From NCBI GenBank assembly GCA_023411395.1, contig JAEYOV010000007.1, positions 1 to 64,000 on the forward strand: 64,000 nucleotides of DNA, read 5' to 3'. Below the pieces are notes generated by a model, which worked only from the letters and a program-made list of their open reading frames with translations, ran no database searches and was not told where the DNA came from. Shown here in pieces: positions 8,938-17,552 of this stretch. Source of the DNA: Bacillota bacterium. GTDB lineage: Bacteria; Bacillota; Clostridia; Christensenellales; Aristaeellaceae. Every line of letters starts with the position of its first letter. Positions within the stretch are counted from its first letter, which is position 1. The position numbers and the translations under genes are program-made.

Positions 8938-9768
8938 TCATCCTTTCACGGCGCCGGAGGTCATGCCCTCGATCACCGCTTTGTTCAAAAACAGGTACAT
9001 GATCAGCATGGGGAATACACTGATGGAAACGGAGGCAAAGATCGCGCCCCAGTTTTTGGAGCCAAACTCGTCCTCAAAATACAGCAAACCGGTCTGCATG
9101 GTTTTCAGGGAGGCACGGCTGACAAAGGTCATGGAGTAAATGAGGTCATTCCATTTGAAGAAAAACTGTATTACCAGCACTGTGATGATGGCGTTTTTCA
9201 TGAGCGGCACCACGATGCTCACAAGCATGCGGTAAATGCCGCAGCCGTCGATGACCGAAGCTTCCATGATCTCGTTGGGCAGAGCCCTCAAATAACCTGC
9301 GATCAGGTAGATGCTAAACGAAATGGCCGATGCCGTATAGACGGTTATCAGGCTTGTGCGGGTATTGATCCAGCCGATGCCGTTGAAAATCTGAAACAGG
9401 GGAATCAGCGTGGTGGCTACAGGCACCATGATACCAAAAGCAAAGTACCTGTCAACCACCTTGCGGAAGCGCCATTCCATTTTGATCAATGCAAAGGAGG
9501 CGCATACCGACAAGACGGTAATGAAAAACAGGGAGACCAGGGTATTGATCAGGCTGTTTTGAAAATACACACTCATGCGGCCCCTGGTCCAGGCGTCGAT
9601 ATAATTCTGCCAATAAAGGCCGCTGTTCAAGGCATAGGCAGGCTTGGATACGAATTCAGCAGGCATTTTGAAGGAGGCGGTAAGCATCCAAAACAGCGGG
9701 TAAAGATTGATCAACACCACCAGCAGGATAATAACGGTCTTGCCAAAAGCAAAAAGTTTGCGCTTCAT
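8938..9768 (-). CDS. CUT1 sugar ABC transporter permease (MalG-type)
   Basis: A 276-residue membrane protein with six predicted hydrophobic segments and the EAA loop of inner-membrane permeases (EIMEASVIDGCGIYRML, about 170-187), which contacts the ATPase. The N-terminus LFAFGKTVIILLVVLINLYPLFWML is typical of MalG/carbohydrate permease 2. It pairs with the upstream permease (12 bp gap) and the binding protein further upstream. No ATPase gene lies in the operon, so a shared MsmX/MsmK-type ATPase elsewhere would be needed. Expected cargo is an oligosaccharide or glycoside handled by the GH63-like and GH78 enzymes that follow. Confidence 0.92.
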   Translation of the reverse strand: MKRKLFAFGKTVIILLVVLINLYPLFWMLTASFKMPAEFVSKPAYALNSGLYWQNYIDAWTRGRMSVYFQNSLINTLVSLFFITVLSVCASFALIKMEWRFRKVVDRYFAFGIMVPVATTLIPLFQIFNGIGWINTRTSLITVYTASAISFSIYLIAGYLRALPNEIMEASVIDGCGIYRMLVSIVVPLMKNAIITVLVIQFFFKWNDLIYSMTFVSRASLKTMQTGLLYFEDEFGSKNWGAIFASVSISVFPMLIMYLFLNKAVIEGMTSGAVKG

Positions 9769-9780
9769 CTTTTCGCCCTC

Positions 9781-10662
9781 CTATATATCCAGCCGGTCAA
9801 ATTTGCGTATGATGCCGGAACCCAGCACGCACACCGCAAAAATGAACAGGGCGATCACGCTGCCAAAGCCTGTTTTGCGAAAGGTAAAGGCAGTATCGTA
9901 CATGTACATGGACATGGATTTGGTGGCTGTGCCGGGGCCGCCCCCTGTAAGCGCCAGAGAGGATTCAAACATTTTCACCGTGCCGGTAAAGCTGAAAATG
10001 AAGCAGGTGATCAATATGGGGGTTATCAGCGGGAGCAGAACGTGCAAAAACATCTGGGGCGGGCGGCAGCCGTCCATACGGGCCGCCTCGATGATATCCT
10101 CGGGCACATCCAGCAATGCGCCATACAGTATGATGGAATAAAAGCCCAGCGCCACCCAGATATCCATGGCGGCAAGGGAGCCAAGCGCCGTGGCGGCCTT
10201 GCCGATCCAGGGCTGCACGTACTGCGGCAAGCCTACCCCCTGCAAAAAGCTGTTCAGCAGGCCGTAGTGGGGCTGAATTTCATAGATTTTGGCAAATAGC
10301 TGCGCCACCGCCACGGTGGGAAGCACCACAGGAAAGAAAACAATGGTGCGGACTGTGGAGCCAAAGCGCTTGAGCCAGAACTTGAACATGAGCGCCATGA
10401 AAAGGCCGAAGCCCACCTGGCCGAACATGACGATGCCTACGTATTTCATGTTCACCACAAAGGCTTTGACAAAGTTTTTATCCTTGAACAGATTGGCATA
10501 GTTATTAAGTCCAATGAACTTCCATGAGAAGCCGGGCATACCGTCGTACAGGGAATAATACACCGACCACAGGATGGGCAGGATGACAAACACGCTGTAA
10601 ATGATAAGGCAGGGTACGATAAAAAGAAAAATGGCCCGTTTGTCCCGCAAAACCCTGTTCAT
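9781..10662 (-). CDS. CUT1 sugar ABC transporter permease (MalF/UgpA-type)
   Basis: A membrane protein of 293 aa from the chosen ATG (MNRVLRDKRAIFLFIVPCLIIYS), with six hydrophobic segments and the EAA motif DIIEAARMDGCRPPQMF. This is the first permease of the heterodimeric channel. A longer open frame extends upstream through the intercistronic hairpin and is not believable. Only a weak GGGGATGTGG ribosome site is seen. A stem-loop separates it from the binding-protein gene, which probably lowers permease expression relative to the binding protein. Confidence 0.9.
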   Translation of the reverse strand: MNRVLRDKRAIFLFIVPCLIIYSVFVILPILWSVYYSLYDGMPGFSWKFIGLNNYANLFKDKNFVKAFVVNMKYVGIVMFGQVGFGLFMALMFKFWLKRFGSTVRTIVFFPVVLPTVAVAQLFAKIYEIQPHYGLLNSFLQGVGLPQYVQPWIGKAATALGSLAAMDIWVALGFYSIILYGALLDVPEDIIEAARMDGCRPPQMFLHVLLPLITPILITCFIFSFTGTVKMFESSLALTGGGPGTATKSMSMYMYDTAFTFRKTGFGSVIALFIFAVCVLGSGIIRKFDRLDI

Positions 10663-10691
10663 GCTTACACCACATCCCCATAAGGTATAAG

Positions 10692-10736
10692 AGCGGCCCT
10701 CCCCGCGGAGCAATGCCGAGTGCGGAGAGAGGCCGC
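10692..10736 (-). terminator. Intercistronic stem-loop (attenuator/RNA stabiliser) after binding-protein gene
   Basis: GCGGCCCTCCCCGC on the left pairs with GCGGAGAGAGGCCGC on the right around a GAGCAATGCCGAGT-like loop. It starts 19 bp after the binding-protein stop and has no U-run. It probably protects the binding-protein mRNA or partially terminates before the permease genes. Similar structures occur in the other two CUT1 operons of this window. Confidence 0.75.
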
Positions 10737-10754
10737 CCATTAAATCAGGTTTTC

Positions 10755-12029
10755 TTACTTGCTGGCATCATAAATGTCTTGCAGCGCCTGGGCGTATTCC
10801 TGGGCGGTCATGTCACCGTTCATCAGGGACTGCACGTTCTGCTGGGCAACGGTGGACATTTCGCTGTCCATGGCGGCCTCGAACCAGGTGCTGGTTGCGG
10901 TGACCTTCTTCATTTCCTCGGCGACCAGCACGGAGTATTTGCTCATCTGCTCGGGGTAGTTGGTGATGGTAAAGCCCTTCAGGGAGCCCATTTCGTTGAT
11001 GGCATAGTCACCGATGTGGGTCGCAAAGTACTTGAGCCACTCCCCGGTGATGTCGTCGTATTTCGCCTTGCTCAGGCACAGGATGGTGCCGCAGTTCATG
11101 GAGTACTCGGTAGCGGTGCCCACGCCGCCTGATACCGTGGGGATATTGAAGAAGCCGATGCCGTCTTCCCCGGCGGGATTGGTGGCGGCGGACAACGCTT
11201 CGGTGTACCAGCTTCCGTTATAGAGCATGGCGGCTTCGCCGGCGAGGATCATGTTGGCGGCGGTGTTGTAGTCCACCGTGGTGGGGCCAACGCCGAAGTA
11301 GCCCTTGTTGCACATATCCTGCAGCATTTGGGCGGCCTCCACGATGCCGGGGTCGGTGTATTGAATCTTGCCGGCGGCGGCGTCATTCATGGCGTTCACG
11401 CCCAGCTTGCGCATGACATAGGCGTTGAGGTAGCGGGTGGCGGGCCACTGGTCGGCGGCGCCCACGGCAAAGGGCTGGATGCCGGCGGCCAGAAGCTTGT
11501 CGGCGGCGGACAGCATATCATCCCAGGTTTCGGGTACGGCCGTGATGCCGGCTTTTTCAAACAGCGCCTTGTTGTACCAGAAGCCTTCCACGTTCAGGCC
11601 CAGGGGCAGATCGTACAATTCTTCCGTCTTGCTCAGGCCCGTCAAAAAAGCAACAGCGCCGGCGTCCAGCATGTCGTACACGCCCAAATCTTTCATCGCC
11701 GTGCCCACGCCCAGCACATAACCGTTCTCGATCATGGCCAGCAGCGGCGTGCCGGATTCATAGGCGAACACGTCGGGCAGGTCGTTGGAGGCGGCCAGTG
11801 TAGCTACCTTCTGCTGAAGGTTGTCGGAGGAGACGAGCTCGAATTCATACTTGAAATCGGGATTCACTTCCGCGATGAAGCGCTCGGTCAGGTCGGTCAG
11901 GATGCGGCCGTTGTCGCTGTCTTCGGGCCACATGGACAGGATGGTAATGGTCTTGCCTTCCGCCGAGGCGGTCAGGCCAAGGCCAAGGGCCAGCAAAAGG
12001 GCAAGGACAAGGGCAATACTCCGTTTCAT
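10755..12029 (-). CDS. Extracellular sugar-binding protein of CUT1 ABC transporter
   Basis: A 424-residue family-1 solute-binding protein. The N-terminus is a clear Sec signal (MKRSIALVLALLLALGLG, then TASAEG), cleaved after an A-x-A site. There is no lipobox cysteine, unusual for a binding protein in a single-membrane Firmicute. The mature part shows the typical ITILSMWPEDSDNGRI start, and aromatic residues suited to sugar stacking. AGGAGG precedes the ATG. It is the first transporter gene after the two-component system and probably the operon's most highly expressed product. Confidence 0.92.
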   Translation of the reverse strand: MKRSIALVLALLLALGLGLTASAEGKTITILSMWPEDSDNGRILTDLTERFIAEVNPDFKYEFELVSSDNLQQKVATLAASNDLPDVFAYESGTPLLAMIENGYVLGVGTAMKDLGVYDMLDAGAVAFLTGLSKTEELYDLPLGLNVEGFWYNKALFEKAGITAVPETWDDMLSAADKLLAAGIQPFAVGAADQWPATRYLNAYVMRKLGVNAMNDAAAGKIQYTDPGIVEAAQMLQDMCNKGYFGVGPTTVDYNTAANMILAGEAAMLYNGSWYTEALSAATNPAGEDGIGFFNIPTVSGGVGTATEYSMNCGTILCLSKAKYDDITGEWLKYFATHIGDYAINEMGSLKGFTITNYPEQMSKYSVLVAEEMKKVTATSTWFEAAMDSEMSTVAQQNVQSLMNGDMTAQEYAQALQDIYDASK

Positions 12030-12040
12030 GCAAGAAACCT

Positions 12041-12137
12041 CCTGTTATAAAATTGACGCCGGTTCGCTCATTAGGGAGCGTCTATTGGGATGGTATCATA
12101 CAATATACACAGCATCCAGTGGTAAATTTATAACAGG
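12041..12137 (-). promoter_or_regulatory. Inverted repeat spanning the binding-protein leader and its ribosome site
   Basis: CCTGTTATAAA (12041-12051) is repeated inverted as TTTATAACAGG (12127-12137). On the minus strand the downstream arm runs directly into the AGGAGG of the binding-protein gene. In a transcript entering from the regulator genes, the two arms could pair and mask the ribosome site. Alternatively they are two half-sites for the AraC-type regulator encoded next door. A small stem (GACGCTCC...GGCGTC region) lies between. Confidence 0.4.
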
Positions 12138-12149
12138 ATGTGCACTTTT

Positions 12150-12920
12150 TTAGGATAACGGGCGCAGGGAGGAATGATCCTTGTATTCATTGGGCGTCAT
12201 GCCGGTGCATTTTTTGAACACGCGGCAAAAATAGTGATAGTCGCTGTAGCCCACTTTTTCCGATACACGCATGGCTTTTTCGCCGCTTTGAAGCATCTGC
12301 TTGGCCCGGTCCAGACGAACGGAGGTCAGGTATTTGATATAACTCATGCCAACGCATTCCTTGAACAGGTTGCAAAGGTATGCCGGCGTCAAATCCGCCG
12401 CCTGGGCCAGATCGGAAAGGCCGATATCCCTGTCATAGTTGGAATGGATGTAGTCCAATACCATACTGACGGCTTTATTCTTCGTTTCCGCCTTGGCAAT
12501 ATGCTTTTCCTGCTCCATGGCCTGGATATTCCTGAGGCAGCGCAGAACGGCCAAATGCTTGTCCGCCCGTGTGAGCGCCGCCACGATACTGGCAAGAAGA
12601 ATCGGCTTTTCCACATAGTCCAGCACATTCAGGGCCATGGCGCGCCTGGCGTATTCAAACTCCCGGTAGCCGCTGATGATGATGTAGGCGCACACGGGAT
12701 GATCCTTGGCGGCTTGTTCCAGCATGTTCAGGCCGTCCATTCCGGGCATGCGGATGTCGGTGATGACAATATCCGGCTTTGTAGCACGGATCACCTCCAG
12801 CCCGTCGATGCCATTGTTGGCCGAGCCCACCAGGGTGATATCCAACTGCGCCCTTGCAATCATGGCGCGTACGGCATCGATGACGATGTACTCATCGTCG
12901 ATGACCACCAAAGTGCTCAT
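12150..12920 (-). CDS. Response regulator, receiver plus AraC HTH (YesN-type)
   Basis: A 256-residue two-domain regulator. The receiver has the acidic pair in VVIDDEYIVID, the phospho-accepting Asp at about 55 in IVITDIRMPGMDG, and Lys in VEKPI near 107. The C-terminal ~100 residues are an AraC/XylS double helix-turn-helix (IGLSDLAQAADLTPAYLCNLFKE, then KVGYSDYHYFCRVFKKCTGMTPNEY). It overlaps the sensor kinase gene by one base, so it is its partner. It most likely activates the adjacent transporter and glycosidase genes when a sugar or glycan fragment is sensed. Confidence 0.93.
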   Translation of the reverse strand: MSTLVVIDDEYIVIDAVRAMIARAQLDITLVGSANNGIDGLEVIRATKPDIVITDIRMPGMDGLNMLEQAAKDHPVCAYIIISGYREFEYARRAMALNVLDYVEKPILLASIVAALTRADKHLAVLRCLRNIQAMEQEKHIAKAETKNKAVSMVLDYIHSNYDRDIGLSDLAQAADLTPAYLCNLFKECVGMSYIKYLTSVRLDRAKQMLQSGEKAMRVSEKVGYSDYHYFCRVFKKCTGMTPNEYKDHSSLRPLS

Positions 12921-14650
12921 TACATCACCTCCATGCCAAGAATCGGAATCCGGACCATGACCCGTGTCCCCTCCCCCGGTTTGCTGTCAACCCGGATGCC
13001 GTATTCCTCCCCGTACAGCAGGTGGATTCTGTCCGCCACGTTGCCGATGCCATAGCCCTGATAGAGCTCTTCTTCGTTTTCGATGCCCACGCCGTTGTCG
13101 GATATGGTAAAGCAAAGGTCGTCCCCCTGGCGGGAACCTGAAATTTGCACGCAGCCGCTGCCCATTTTCGGCTCCAGCCCGTGATACATGGCGTTTTCCA
13201 CAAAAGGCTGGAGGATGAACTTCATCATGTACAGGTCCAGCATGCCTTCCTCCACGTTCATCTCCAGGGAGAAGCGGTCGCCATAGCGCATTTTCAAAAG
13301 CGCCATATACTTGCCGATATAATCCAGCTCCTCCCGAACCGTAATGACCTTGCGGCCCTTGCTTAGGGACATCTTGAACAGATCCGACAGGGCCGACACC
13401 ATATCGGCAATGGTGTCGCTTTTGTCGATGATGGCCCGGCAGTAAATGGAATCCAGGGTGTTGTACAAAAAGTGGGGATTGATCTGCGCCTGCAAAAGCA
13501 GCAGCTCCGCCTCCCGCTCCTTGATGTGGGAGGTAATCAGCCGGTTTCGAAGCTCCAGGTTCCGGCTCACCGTTGTTTTGAGCACCTGGCCTACCCGGCC
13601 GATCTCGCTGTCGTCAAAAGTCCCGGCAATTGGGGTATCCTCCCGCATGGAGCCGATGGCCTGAGTCAATGTGCGCAAGGGCCGGTTGATGATACGGGAA
13701 ATCAAAAGCGAGAGCAACGCCACCAAGGCCAAAAGCGCCAGGGCTGTCACCAGGATGACATAGCCGATGTACAGGCTCATTTGATTCAGGTCGCTTTTTA
13801 AGATGCCGTTCACCAGGCGCCAGCCGGTGACCGTGCTTAAAACGCTGGAATACAGGTATTGCTTTGCATTGATCCCATCGGTGTAGCCGGCGATGACATC
13901 CCCGGCATATTTGTCATCGCCCGTGGAATAAATTACCTGATCCCCATCCCCGGCAAGAAGCATCAGCGTATCCGTTTTGAAATTCCTGTCGTTTAAGAAC
14001 AGCGCGTTGCTCAGGATGGTGGTGCGTAGATTGATCACCATCATTCCAACGGGCGTCAGCGTGCCGGGATCCATGATCTGTTTGGCGAAGGAGATCACCT
14101 TCCGCCCGCTGCCCATGTAAAGCAAATCCCCGCCGTAAAACACCTCGCGGCCCCGGGCAGCCTCGGCCGCTTTGACCCATTCCGCTGAAGACGGGAAACC
14201 CTCCTCGTAATAATGCAGATAGGCCGCGCTGCTCTGGTTGCCCTTCATGCGCTTGTAATAACGGTTTTGGTTGTCAAACACGAACACGCCGTCAATGTAA
14301 AGATCCTGGGCTTCCACGCCTGCCCATATATCCTCCAGGGCACGGTTCGCCCGGCTGTCGTAATACCTGGAGCCCGATTTGTTCACCGACTTGACGATGT
14401 CCAAAAATGCGTCGCCGGTGACCGTTTCCCGAATAAGATTCACCGCGTTTTTCAGTTTCAGGTCCACCACGTCCCGAAGCACGCCAAGGTTTGACTCGTA
14501 CGTTTTCAGGTAATTGCGCTCAATGGTATCCTTGAAAATAAAGTAGGCTGTCAGGGAAAGGGCGGCCGCCAGCACAACGGTCAGCAGGATCATGGAAAAG
14601 ATGATCTGATTCCTGATCCGCCATTTGCGAAACCTTGCCACCCTGGCCAT
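12920..14650 (-). CDS. Sensor histidine kinase (YesM-type)
   Basis: A 576-residue membrane kinase: one hydrophobic segment near residues 15-38, a ~240-residue extracellular sensor region (Cache-like), a second membrane segment near 285-310, HAMP, then a His_kinase domain with the characteristic QAQINPHFLYNTLD (phospho-His about 391) and an HATPase domain (SDNGVGIENEEEL, later GIRVDSKPGEGTRV). This is the LytS/YesM class common in carbohydrate loci. GGAGGGAAAGCT precedes the ATG. It follows the isomerase gene by 39 bp, so it is probably on the same transcript as the sugar kinase and transketolase genes. Confidence 0.93.
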   Translation of the reverse strand: MARVARFRKWRIRNQIIFSMILLTVVLAAALSLTAYFIFKDTIERNYLKTYESNLGVLRDVVDLKLKNAVNLIRETVTGDAFLDIVKSVNKSGSRYYDSRANRALEDIWAGVEAQDLYIDGVFVFDNQNRYYKRMKGNQSSAAYLHYYEEGFPSSAEWVKAAEAARGREVFYGGDLLYMGSGRKVISFAKQIMDPGTLTPVGMMVINLRTTILSNALFLNDRNFKTDTLMLLAGDGDQVIYSTGDDKYAGDVIAGYTDGINAKQYLYSSVLSTVTGWRLVNGILKSDLNQMSLYIGYVILVTALALLALVALLSLLISRIINRPLRTLTQAIGSMREDTPIAGTFDDSEIGRVGQVLKTTVSRNLELRNRLITSHIKEREAELLLLQAQINPHFLYNTLDSIYCRAIIDKSDTIADMVSALSDLFKMSLSKGRKVITVREELDYIGKYMALLKMRYGDRFSLEMNVEEGMLDLYMMKFILQPFVENAMYHGLEPKMGSGCVQISGSRQGDDLCFTISDNGVGIENEEELYQGYGIGNVADRIHLLYGEEYGIRVDSKPGEGTRVMVRIPILGMEVM

Positions 14651-14689
14651 AGCTTTCCCTCCAAACGCGTGATGGAACTGCGCACGGGT

Positions 14690-16093
14690 TCATGAATGGC
14701 GGTAGACCTCCCAACCCATGTATTTTGCAAGGGCCTCCTCCAGCACATCGGCCACACCGGCCTGCACCAGGGCCACATGGTGTTCAAAACCGTTCTCAGT
14801 AAGATAACGCATCAGCCCGTTCAGGTTTTTCACATGGCAGACCGCCACCCCGCCAAAGGTGGGCAGGGGATCGGCCGTAAACTCCCCTTCGCCCAGATAG
14901 CATTTGATTTTTCCGCGTGTGTCATCGGTGGAGACCTTCAAATACGTCATTGGAGAAGGCCTGACCCGGCCCTTCAAAGCGCCGAAGGATACGTCCGTAC
15001 CCAAAGTGGTGGCCAGAATATCCAGGTTGCCAAGCTCAGGCTTCTCTACAAAAGCGGCCGCGGGATAATTGCTGCAATGAACGTTGATGCACTTGTCCTT
15101 TTCGTTCTTGTAATTGTTGTTCCAGTCCTGGTAAATGGGGGCAATACCGGAAGCGGCCCGAAGCGCCAGCATGGAAACGGCCCCGGTCACATCGGTTTCG
15201 CAGGCGGAGGGACGGCCCTTTTCCCCCAACATGCTCATGGCCAGGCACATGGCGCAGCCATAGTTGGCCTCCACGCTGTCCCAGCACTGGATGGCGCTGG
15301 CCTGGCAATGATGGCTGTCCATCCAGTTTTCCAAAGCGATGCACAGCTTGGCCTGGCGGCGCAGCTTTTCTTCGCCGATGCCCTCAACAATGTTGGCATA
15401 AGATTTGATTTCTTCCATCTTGTTTCTAATTAAATTCTCATCGGTAAGCGCCCCAATGTCCGCCAGAATTTCCGAAAAATCCTCCGTTTCCACGGTGATG
15501 CCGCTGCGCTGGAGCAGCTTTTCGGAATACCGCATCGTGCGGAAGGGCATGACCCTGGCCCCGATTTGGCCGATGCGGGCGGTGCGCAGTGTCTTTACCA
15601 CGTTGCATACCGCGGCAAAACGCTCCACATCCTGATGGAATTCTTCGCCGTCCACCGCACAGGTATGCCTGGAGGTCAGGGAGTATTTGATGCCGTGCTG
15701 GTAGAGGTTGTTGCACAGAGACAGCTTGCCGCAGAAGGCATCCCGCCTGTTTTCCAATTGGAGCTTGTCAAAATCGTCATCGCAGGCCTGAATAAGAATG
15801 GGCAGATCCGCCCGGCTTTCCCGGATGGCGTCGGCAATGCCCGTTTCCTCGCCAAAGTTGGGAAGGCATATGATGATGCCATCCATTTCCTCCCGGTTAA
15901 CATAAAACAGCCTGGCGCACTTTTTCGCCTCCTCATAGGTCATGGTCTGCCCCATAAAGGTATCATCCGCAGACAGGGTAATCACCTTGTGCCCCCAGCG
16001 GCTTAAGGCGGCCAGCAGCTTTTCCCTGGCCTCAAGCACAAGATGGTCCGGGAAAAACGACCGGTTGCTTAACAGTACGCCAAAGGTTGCCAT
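14690..16093 (-). CDS. L-fucose/L-arabinose-isomerase-family sugar isomerase; candidate D-apiose isomerase
   Basis: About 467 residues with the fold and metal-site pattern of the fucose/arabinose isomerase superfamily. The conserved Glu lies in RPSACETDVTGA (about residue 299), one His in CINVHCSNYP (about 339) and another in FEHHVALVQ (about 438), with an acidic position earlier in CWDSVEANYG. Such enzymes are Mn2+-dependent aldose-ketose isomerases; the superfamily also includes sulfoquinovose isomerases. It lies 18 bp after the FGGY kinase gene and downstream of a split transketolase. The order isomerase-kinase-transketolase implies an aldose turned into a ketose that is then phosphorylated and cleaved. 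With a GH140-type enzyme nearby I propose D-apiose as substrate (inference). A second ATG 6 bp upstream (16099) sits too close to AAGGAG. Confidence 0.8.
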   Translation of the reverse strand: MATFGVLLSNRSFFPDHLVLEAREKLLAALSRWGHKVITLSADDTFMGQTMTYEEAKKCARLFYVNREEMDGIIICLPNFGEETGIADAIRESRADLPILIQACDDDFDKLQLENRRDAFCGKLSLCNNLYQHGIKYSLTSRHTCAVDGEEFHQDVERFAAVCNVVKTLRTARIGQIGARVMPFRTMRYSEKLLQRSGITVETEDFSEILADIGALTDENLIRNKMEEIKSYANIVEGIGEEKLRRQAKLCIALENWMDSHHCQASAIQCWDSVEANYGCAMCLAMSMLGEKGRPSACETDVTGAVSMLALRAASGIAPIYQDWNNNYKNEKDKCINVHCSNYPAAAFVEKPELGNLDILATTLGTDVSFGALKGRVRPSPMTYLKVSTDDTRGKIKCYLGEGEFTADPLPTFGGVAVCHVKNLNGLMRYLTENGFEHHVALVQAGVADVLEEALAKYMGWEVYRHS

Positions 16094-16111
16094 ATGCATC
16101 GTCTCCTTGCC

Positions 16112-17548
16112 TTATAAGGATTTTTGAATTGCCAGTCTCCATTGAGTGCGCTGGCCTGCCCGCCTGTCCTCCGGCATGGACGGGATATATGTTTCCCCCG
16201 CGCCGCCCGCCAGCCGGACCGCATCAAAGGACGGGTACAGCCCTGTTGTAAGGCCGGCCATGTACCCCGCGCCCAGCGCGGACAAGTCGGGAGAAGCCGC
16301 GCACGTAACCTTGACAGGTGTAAAATCCGCCTGCAACTGCATCAGCAGCTTGTTTGCGCTGGCGCCTCCGTCGGCGTGAAGGCAGCGGACGGGCGTGCCC
16401 GTATCCTTTCCCATCATGTCCAGGATATCCGCGTCCTGGTGCACAATGGATTCCAGGGCAGCCCTCAGGATGTGGGCACGGGTGGTCCCCCGGTTCATGC
16501 CGCACAGGATGGCCCTTGCGTTTTCCGCAAAGTAGGGTGCCCCCAGGCCCGAAAAAGCCGGAACCAGGTATACGCCCTGGGTATCATTCACCGAAGCGGC
16601 AAGCGGTTCTATCTGGTTCAAATCCGATATCATTTCCAACTGGTCACGAAGCCAGCACAGCGTATCACCGGAGGAGGTCACATTCCCCTCCAGTACATAC
16701 TGCGTCTCCCCGCGGAAGGAGAAGCCCACCGAAGAAGACAGGCCGTGGCCGGAGAATGTAGGCTCCGGTCCCACGTTGAGCATCACGGAGGAGCCTGTGC
16801 CATAGGTCGCCTTGGCTGATCCCTTCGCATGGCAGCCATGGCCGAACAGGGCGGCATGGCTGTCCCCCATGACGCCGGTAATGGGGATGCCATCTTGCGT
16901 ACGTCCAAAGGCCGCATCCGAAGGCAGGATGGAAGGAAGAAAGTTTATTGGAATTCCAAAAAATGCGCACAGCTCCGCATCCCATGTAAGGGTTTTCAGG
17001 TTCATCAACTGGGTGCGGCTGGCGTTGGAGGTGTCTGTGCAAAAGCTCTTCCCGTCCGTCAGACGGTAGATGAGATAGCTGTCCACCGTGCCGATGCAGA
17101 TGTCCCTTGTACGGAGCAGCGGGCTTTGGTCAAGCACGCATGCGGCTTTCGCCGCGCTGTAGTAGGGGCTCAGGGCAAGCCCTGTTTTTTTGCGTACGGC
17201 CTCATTTTCGCCCGTCCGGTCAGAACACCATTTTAGGCCCCGCACATCCTGCCATACGATGGCAGGGCTTACGGGTTCTCCGGTTTTCCGGTCCCAGAAA
17301 ACAACGGTTTCCCGCTGGTTGGCGATGGAAAGAGCGGCAATCCGCCCCTTTGGAATGCCTTCGGCGACCTGATCGATGCCCTTCCTTACATTGGCATAGA
17401 TTTCGGCGGCGTCATGCTCCGCATGGCCCGGCTGGGGAAAGGATTGCTTGTGGGCCAGGGAAGCCTTTTTAAGGATTGTACCTCTTTTATCCAGCAAAAA
17501 GATTTTGCTGGAAGATGTGCTTTGATCGATGGCGATGATATAGGCCAT
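16112..17548 (-). CDS. FGGY carbohydrate kinase; candidate D-apulose kinase
   Basis: A 478-residue FGGY kinase. The N-terminal ATPase segment AIDQSTSSSKIFLLD, then FPQPGHAEHDAAEI and SIANQRETVVFWDR, resemble glycerol kinase more than xylulokinase. The C-terminal half has YGTGSSVMLNVG and LHADGGASANKLLMQ. Members phosphorylate polyols or ketoses with ATP. The start is the ATG at 17546-17548, preceded by GGAGGTG; a longer open frame runs back into the transketolase gene and is not used. It starts 4 bp after the transketolase C-subunit stop. In this context phosphorylation of D-apulose to D-apulose 4-phosphate is the favoured role. Other branched or linear ketoses remain possible. Confidence 0.87.
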   Translation of the reverse strand: MAYIIAIDQSTSSSKIFLLDKRGTILKKASLAHKQSFPQPGHAEHDAAEIYANVRKGIDQVAEGIPKGRIAALSIANQRETVVFWDRKTGEPVSPAIVWQDVRGLKWCSDRTGENEAVRKKTGLALSPYYSAAKAACVLDQSPLLRTRDICIGTVDSYLIYRLTDGKSFCTDTSNASRTQLMNLKTLTWDAELCAFFGIPINFLPSILPSDAAFGRTQDGIPITGVMGDSHAALFGHGCHAKGSAKATYGTGSSVMLNVGPEPTFSGHGLSSSVGFSFRGETQYVLEGNVTSSGDTLCWLRDQLEMISDLNQIEPLAASVNDTQGVYLVPAFSGLGAPYFAENARAILCGMNRGTTRAHILRAALESIVHQDADILDMMGKDTGTPVRCLHADGGASANKLLMQLQADFTPVKVTCAASPDLSALGAGYMAGLTTGLYPSFDAVRLAGGAGETYIPSMPEDRRAGQRTQWRLAIQKSL

Positions 17549-17552
17549 GCCA

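Noticed and set aside
8896..10299. Long plus-strand open frame (467 codons) opposite the two permease genes
   Set aside because: It covers two well-supported permeases in antisense, is rich in His, Gly and Gln with no recognisable domain, and has no ribosome site. It is a by-product of GC-rich third positions.
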